This document shows positions 59,306 through 64,000 of a stretch of DNA of 64,000 bases, one piece after another. The stretch covers positions 150,023 to 214,022 of the forward strand of contig JANQBS010000053.1 in the NCBI GenBank assembly GCA_033085395.1, in the 5' to 3' direction. The DNA is from Xanthoparmelia taractica. Its lineage: Eukaryota > Ascomycota > Lecanoromycetes > Lecanorales > Parmeliaceae. The position numbers and the translations under genes were made by a program. How positions within the stretch are numbered: position 1 is the first letter of the stretch; every line of letters starts with the position of its first letter. The notes beneath the pieces were generated by a model. It was not told the origin of the DNA. It did not search any database and saw only the letters and a program-made list of their open reading frames with translations.

Positions 59306-61060
59306 ATGGATGATATGCCGGGAGAAATGTCCTATTTCGCAACTCATAAGGAGACTCTCTCGCCGGAGTCTTTGAGCACACTACGAATCATGGCTTTCCT
59401 AAACCCGGAACGCATTCATGACAGCCTTTTCGAGCCCCTCAGACGAATGTTCGCAGTCAAAAACAAGGAGCTCGAATTCGATTTTCCAACCACGGCGGCG
59501 GCTCACATGGAAGCTTGCGCTGATTTGGCGGAAGCATCGTTGCTCCAGTTCAGCAAAAATGACAACGCATATGCCATGAGGCCCGAAATACAGACGAATG
59601 TCTTAGCGGATACGCAGACAGTAGGCCTTATACCGCCACTTTTCAACGGAACCGTCAAGGTCTTGTCCGGATTGTGGCAACCGATGATATGCGTTCCAGA
59701 CCGCACAGTGGACGAGGGAGGATACAAAGAGGCCACTGCGCCGGGCACTAATTACGAAACGTACTTGAAAAAAAGATATACTGAGCAACTGTTGCCACCG
59801 TTTGAGGAGTTTCTACAATACGCTAACCACAACGTTTGGGGCCGGCGCGACGAGCTTGTCCCGCACATCACGAGACTGGAACACATCTTCTACCATTTCA
59901 ACGACGACATGATAGAAATGTGCGCCACGGTCGAATTTGCAATGTTCCTGGCTGAAGCCTCGTGGTGTGCCCTTTGGAAGTGTCCGAGTGCTTTGGAACT
60001 TGCTAAATTTCAGCAGGTACTATTACGAACGTTCGAGATACCACGACGCCGAGGGGAAGATAGAGTCGGCGCTTGGAGTCTATGATGTCGGGCAGACGAA
60101 GTCATCACTCCATCGTGCTAGCATTTACAGAGTACATGCGGCAATAGCTCATGAGAGTAGAAGATTTGAGGAAGCAGCTAAATACGTTGACTTGCAGGTG
60201 GAACAACTCGAACTTCACAACACGGCTCAGGGACACGCGTTGAAGGAAAGCGGACTCCTTGATCGGGCTCCAGATGCAATCTGTCTTTTTTCCTGGGTCT
60301 GTGACGTGCCTCCCGGAATATTCGTCATACTACCGTTTCGCTCAGTTTACAACTTTGGATTCAAGCTCTACTTGAGCGCACAAGACGAGAAGGATCAGAA
60401 CTACCATTTATGTTTAAGTCATGCAGAGACATGCTTTTCGGCGGCTTTGAAAGACTGCATAGATGCTCATACGAAGACGACACGAATGCACTCACGGTGA
60501 GTCGGTTCGGGTTCCAAATCGAGCTTGAGGAGTTCACAGCTGACTCCCAGCAGCATAGGAGAGCTCTACTACGCCCTCGGGAACGTCGCAAACAAGCAAG
60601 TCAGCTTCCTGGGCAAAGCTCACCTCTACGAGAGCTCCGAATGCTACGAAAAGGCTCTACTACACTTCCAAAGCGCCATGACCGATAATGATCATTCACT
60701 GGCTGGCATAGCCAAGACACATTACAAGCTAGCCATCAATTCTATACAGCTCCAAGACTACGAAAGTGCGATGTATGAGACTCGCCCTGACAGTTCAAAT
60801 AAGATGCTAATACCCCTCATAGTCGCCACATTGACGAAGCAACGTCGTTCTACGCCGGCGATACTGTCTACGACCCCCATCTCGCTCGACTGTATTTCCA
60901 ACGAAGCAGGATTCAAACTCTGACGGGCAAACCGGATGCGAATTCGTTTCTGCACAGCGCTTTTGCGATACGTGGCGGATTCTGCCCGGATGACAAGCGA
61001 TGTGCAGAAGAGTTGTCCGAGGCGGACTTTGATAAGTTTGTTGGGATCTGGGAGAGATGA
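59306..61060 (+). pseudogene. headless TPR-type NLR remnant (C-terminal half only)
   Basis: The first open part (59306-59964) contains LSPESLSTLRIMAFLNPERI, ACADLAEASLLQFSKNDNAY and LVPHITRLEHIFYHF. This is the region between the NTPase and the TPRs of fungal NB-ARC/TPR proteins. An intron at 59965-60016 joins AEASW|YYYERSRYHDAEGKIESAL, a TPR-like start. Further TPR-family pieces appear in different frames: AQGHALKESGLLDRAPDAIC, DEKDQNYHLCLSHAET, YEDDTNALTVSRFGF near 60470 and IGELYYALGNV near 60553. After an intron at 60773-60822, the conserved end HIDEATSFYAGD...FDKFVGIWER reaches a TGA at 61058-61060. The frame changes near 60280-60480 mark at least one or two indels. The N-terminal effector and NTPase domains are absent. 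Confidence 0.65.
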
Positions 61061-62362
61061 GCAAGAAGATGGTGCTAGCGACTGGTTACGGATACATTCT
61101 CTTACCCTACAGGTTCAAGGGGAAAGGATAAGAGCTTGAATGATTGACGACGCTCGACTTATGCTCCATGGTGCGACCGGCTTATCGTCGAGTATTGCCT
61201 CCATTAGCAAGCATTACATACAATACTGGCCTTCTCACCATCTTCCACCTTCATCGACGCTAGAGTGTGGATCCCCTACATCAGCGGAAGTGCAGCCCTG
61301 GCGAATCGTTGGCCAGACACGCCAAGGAAAGGAAAGCTTCCTGCATCCTAAGACCAGCTTCGTTGAGCCTCCCGCTGTTCAAAAAGCACGTATACTACCT
61401 CCTCTGTGTCCCTTCTCCTAGGAGAATTTCATACCTTCCTGGACACAAAAAGAAAGACACGTCCTAAAATCTTGGTATTTCCACCACTCACACTCCCCTC
61501 CCCAATTCAACATTCATACCTACTCTTGCCGTACAATCAAACCCCATACACTTCTGCAACATCAGTCTACTAACCACTCCCCATCCCAACCTCCACCCCA
61601 ACCTCCACCCCCGCCCTCACCCTCTCCCTCTCTCTCTCTCCAACCCCACCGACCACACTACCGCCCCTCTCAAACGAATGTATGTAGAACTTTCCGCACA
61701 CACCCAATTGCTCACACAACTAGCCCATCGACGCCTGTACACCATCACCCAGGTCCCTTCCCTCGCGCTTCTTTGATACTTGGACATGGATGGGGTGATT
61801 TGCGTGTGAGAGAAATTGGTAAAAGTGGTTTTTAGCTGGTCTGGTCTGGTCATGTGTAAGTCATGTGTGATGTGATGTGCTGTTTGTCTCTTCTCTTTTG
61901 ACTCCCTTCCCTTGTCCGTCCCCTTGTCCGTCCCCTTGTCCGTCCCCTTGTCCGTATCTCTGTCCTCCCCTCTCCATCATCCATAGACCCTTTCCTTCCT
62001 CCCCACCACATCGCCCATTCCTCCTCCTATTCCTATTCCTGCTCCAACCAATACTCAATCAACCACCCAGTCGCCAGTCACCCCCTCGCCGCCTTCGACA
62101 ACGCCTACAACTCCCCATATCCCACATCCCATCCCATTCCATTCCTTCATTCATCGCTGCCTCGTCAAGCTAAGCTAAGCTAAGCTAAGCTAAGCAGCCA
62201 TGACTCACAAATTCTTTGTCACATATCCCATTTACTTAATACAGTCGATTTTGAACACTGAACACTAAACATTCATTGAACAACAGCACTACTGAGACTT
62301 GGACCTGCTGGATTCTGCTGAGGTAGGTGCGATGGGCCTTCCTGGTGGGTTTCGGATTTTGA

Positions 62363-62393
<31 letters not shown>

Positions 62394-62590
62394 TGGGGGA
62401 GGAAATGGATTGGATTCGATTCAAGACAAGACAAGAACAAGAACAAGAACAAGAACAAGAACAAGAACAAGAGGGACTCGTGCAGGAGGGAGGGGGTTGG
62501 TGCTTGGTTGCGTTGGGATTGGGGTGGAAGGGGGGAATATATCCGACTGTCGTTGCTCTTTCTTATCTAAAATATATATATATATATATA
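61061..62590. other. low-complexity intergenic region with short tandem repeats
   Basis: No gene is recognised. Repeats include a 12-bp unit (CCCTTGTCCGTC) four times at 61909-61956, a 5-bp AGCTA unit at about 62167-62194, a 7-bp CTCGTAT unit four times at 62365-62394, a 6-bp ACAAGA unit at about 62427-62471, and (AT)n at about 62571-62590 directly against the foldback element. Confidence 0.6.
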
Positions 62591-63254
62591 TGTTGCATCA
62601 CCCCGGTGGGTCGTGCATATCCATGGCCATCCCATCACCCCGATGGATATGACGGATATCCATCGGGAGGATACTTCCTGGTGGTGCCGTCACGCCCATC
62701 TCATGGGCATTTTAAAAATTTCTTATTTCTTATTCCACTAATTATATAAAACAAATATTAGAAATCTAATAAAAAAATATTATTTTTTATTATTTATTTT
62801 ATTTATATAATTTAAAATTATTTAAAATTATTAAGAAATAAAAAAGTTATTATTAAGAAAAGAATCTTTTTTTATAGAGATAAGTTTCGAGGGTGATAAT
62901 CCCTAAGACCTCAATAATAGATTATTATTAAAAACTTTAATTTTTTTTATAGAGCTTTCGGGGGCCTATTACCCTTGAATCTTAACCTTAGAGAAAGAAA
63001 ATCTTTTTCTAATAATAACTTTTCTATTTCTTAATAAATTTAAAAACCTTTAAATTATATAAATAAAATAAACGATGAAAAATAATATTCTTTTATTAGA
63101 TTTTTAATATTTGTTTTATATAATTAATGAAATAAGAAATAAGAAATTTTTAAAATGCCCATGAGATGGGCGTGACGGCACCACCAGAAAGTATCCTCCC
63201 GATGGATATCCGTCATATCCATGGGCATGCACGATCCACGGGGGCGATGCAACA
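62591..63254. mobile_element. 664-bp foldback/MITE-like element with very long inverted arms
   Basis: The left end TGTTGCATCACCCC and the right end GGGGGCGATGCAACA are inverted copies. The similarity runs inward through the GATGGATATGACGGATATCC, GGTGGTGCCGTCACGCCC and ATGGGCATTTTAAAAATTTC strings. It continues into AT-rich arms, giving arms of roughly 270-280 bp around a loop of about 100 bp near 62880-62985. The outer arms encode the same peptide string (GYDGYPSGGYFLVVPSRPSH) on opposite strands. The element has no ORF for a transposase. It sits in an (AT)n tract, so a TA or TATATA target duplication is plausible but ambiguous. The left arm carries about 20 extra bases near 62628-62648. The AT-rich inner arms may themselves be RIP-affected. 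Confidence 0.75.
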
Positions 63255-64000
63255 TATATAGATTCCCCGAACCCAGGCCGACACGTAACCCGTTGCTGAC
63301 TTAGTCGTCGCCTCTTTGCTTCTGCGCTAACGATCGTTTCGTTCACTAACTTCCTCACTACTCCCTTTTGCTCTCTCGCTATTCTTCTATTCTTTCTCGC
63401 TACTTTCTCGTACTCTCTCTTAATTATTTTCTCTTTCTAAGCTACTTGCTATCGTTGTTACGCTCGTATAAGTTAAAACGATAAATATACTTTAACGCGA
63501 ATTGATTCTCGTTATGAAAGAGCTAGTTATAACTCGATTAATTATCTATTATATTATATTCTACTCTTTTTCTCTTATTCTTTCTCTTTATTTTTATCGA
63601 TCTATAGCGATTTATTAATATATAAAATAAATTATTATCTATATTCTTAACTTATATCTACTCTATATCTTAATAATTAAAATATTTTTATCTTATTATA
63701 ATTTTATTTTAATCTTAACTTTAATAATAAAGAAAAAGAGAATTATAACTTAATTCTTTAATAATATAAAAATAAATAATCTAAAGTCTCTAATCGAGAC
63801 TAATATTAATAGCGATAAAATATTTAAGTATCTCGAATACGAGTCGGAAAGGTGTGGTATATTTAATGGTATGGGACTAGTTTTTCGAATACCATATCGA
63901 AAGATATGGAATATCCCATACTCTTATTGAGTTTTTAATAAATATATTACGTGATATTTTTTTATATTCTAAAAATACGTAAAAAGCTTAAGCGAACGCT
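63255..64000. other. AT-rich, probably RIP-affected DNA of unknown origin
   Basis: The first 170 bases have a normal to CT-rich composition. From about 63420 the sequence becomes TpA-rich, as in the retrotransposon at the left end. No family could be recognised through the mutations. A nested inverted repeat lies at 63869-63921. This is probably the edge of another degraded repeat running off the window. Confidence 0.5.
63869..63921. repeat. nested inverted repeat / hairpin
   Basis: GTATGGGA at 63869-63876 pairs with TCCCATAC at 63914-63921. Inside it, CCATATC at 63892-63898 pairs with GATATGG at 63903-63909 around a GAAA loop. It lies within AT-rich DNA. It could be part of a transposable element end. 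Confidence 0.5.

Noticed and set aside
1..64000. CRISPR arrays, operons, ribosome binding sites and prokaryotic elements
   Set aside because: None were seen, and the window is clearly eukaryotic (spliced genes, nuclear tRNA intron, RIP).

Overview
The window looks like nuclear DNA of a filamentous ascomycete (Pezizomycotina), possibly a Dothideomycete. The class is a guess. The evidence is many short GT-AG introns of about 50-130 bases, fungal-only families (Grg1, DUF3632, an Rds1-like ferritin-fold protein, a NACHT-ankyrin STAND protein) and AT-rich blocks at both ends that look like repeat-induced point mutation (RIP). Exon structures were built by hand from splice consensus and reading frame. 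None is supported by transcript data.

Layout. Bases 1-3946 are the 3' part of a heavily RIP-mutated Ty1/copia retrotransposon with its 3' LTR. Next come a small glucose-repressible Grg1 gene (5773-6190) and a tRNA-Asp with an 11-nt intron (9108-9190). The 11.5-27.3 kb stretch is the gene-rich core. It holds a Ser/Thr-rich secreted protein, an SGNH esterase, an F-box-like protein with a frameshifted tail, a class III aminotransferase tail-to-tail with an aldo/keto reductase, a DUF3632-like gene with an early stop, a peroxisomal acyl-CoA thioesterase and ribosomal protein uS7 (RPS5). At 29.0-35.1 kb lie two tandem paralogs of a family I do not recognise. Housekeeping genes follow: a PAC4-like proteasome chaperone divergent from a carnosine N-methyltransferase, and an Hsp70-like ATPase. 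A 2.7 kb microsatellite-dense gap comes next, then cell-surface or secreted products (Rds1-like ferritin-fold protein, a small GPI-anchor candidate, a thaumatin-like protein) and a four-TM membrane protein.

The right end is decayed. A NACHT-ankyrin-ZZ STAND gene (53210-57307) carries two nonsense codons, a lost splice donor and an altered Walker A motif. A headless TPR-type NLR remnant follows at 59306-61060, then a 664-bp foldback element (62591-63254) whose two arms cover most of its length, then unassigned AT-rich DNA. The most unusual items are the tandem unknown paralogs, the decayed STAND pair beside RIP-affected DNA, and the foldback element.
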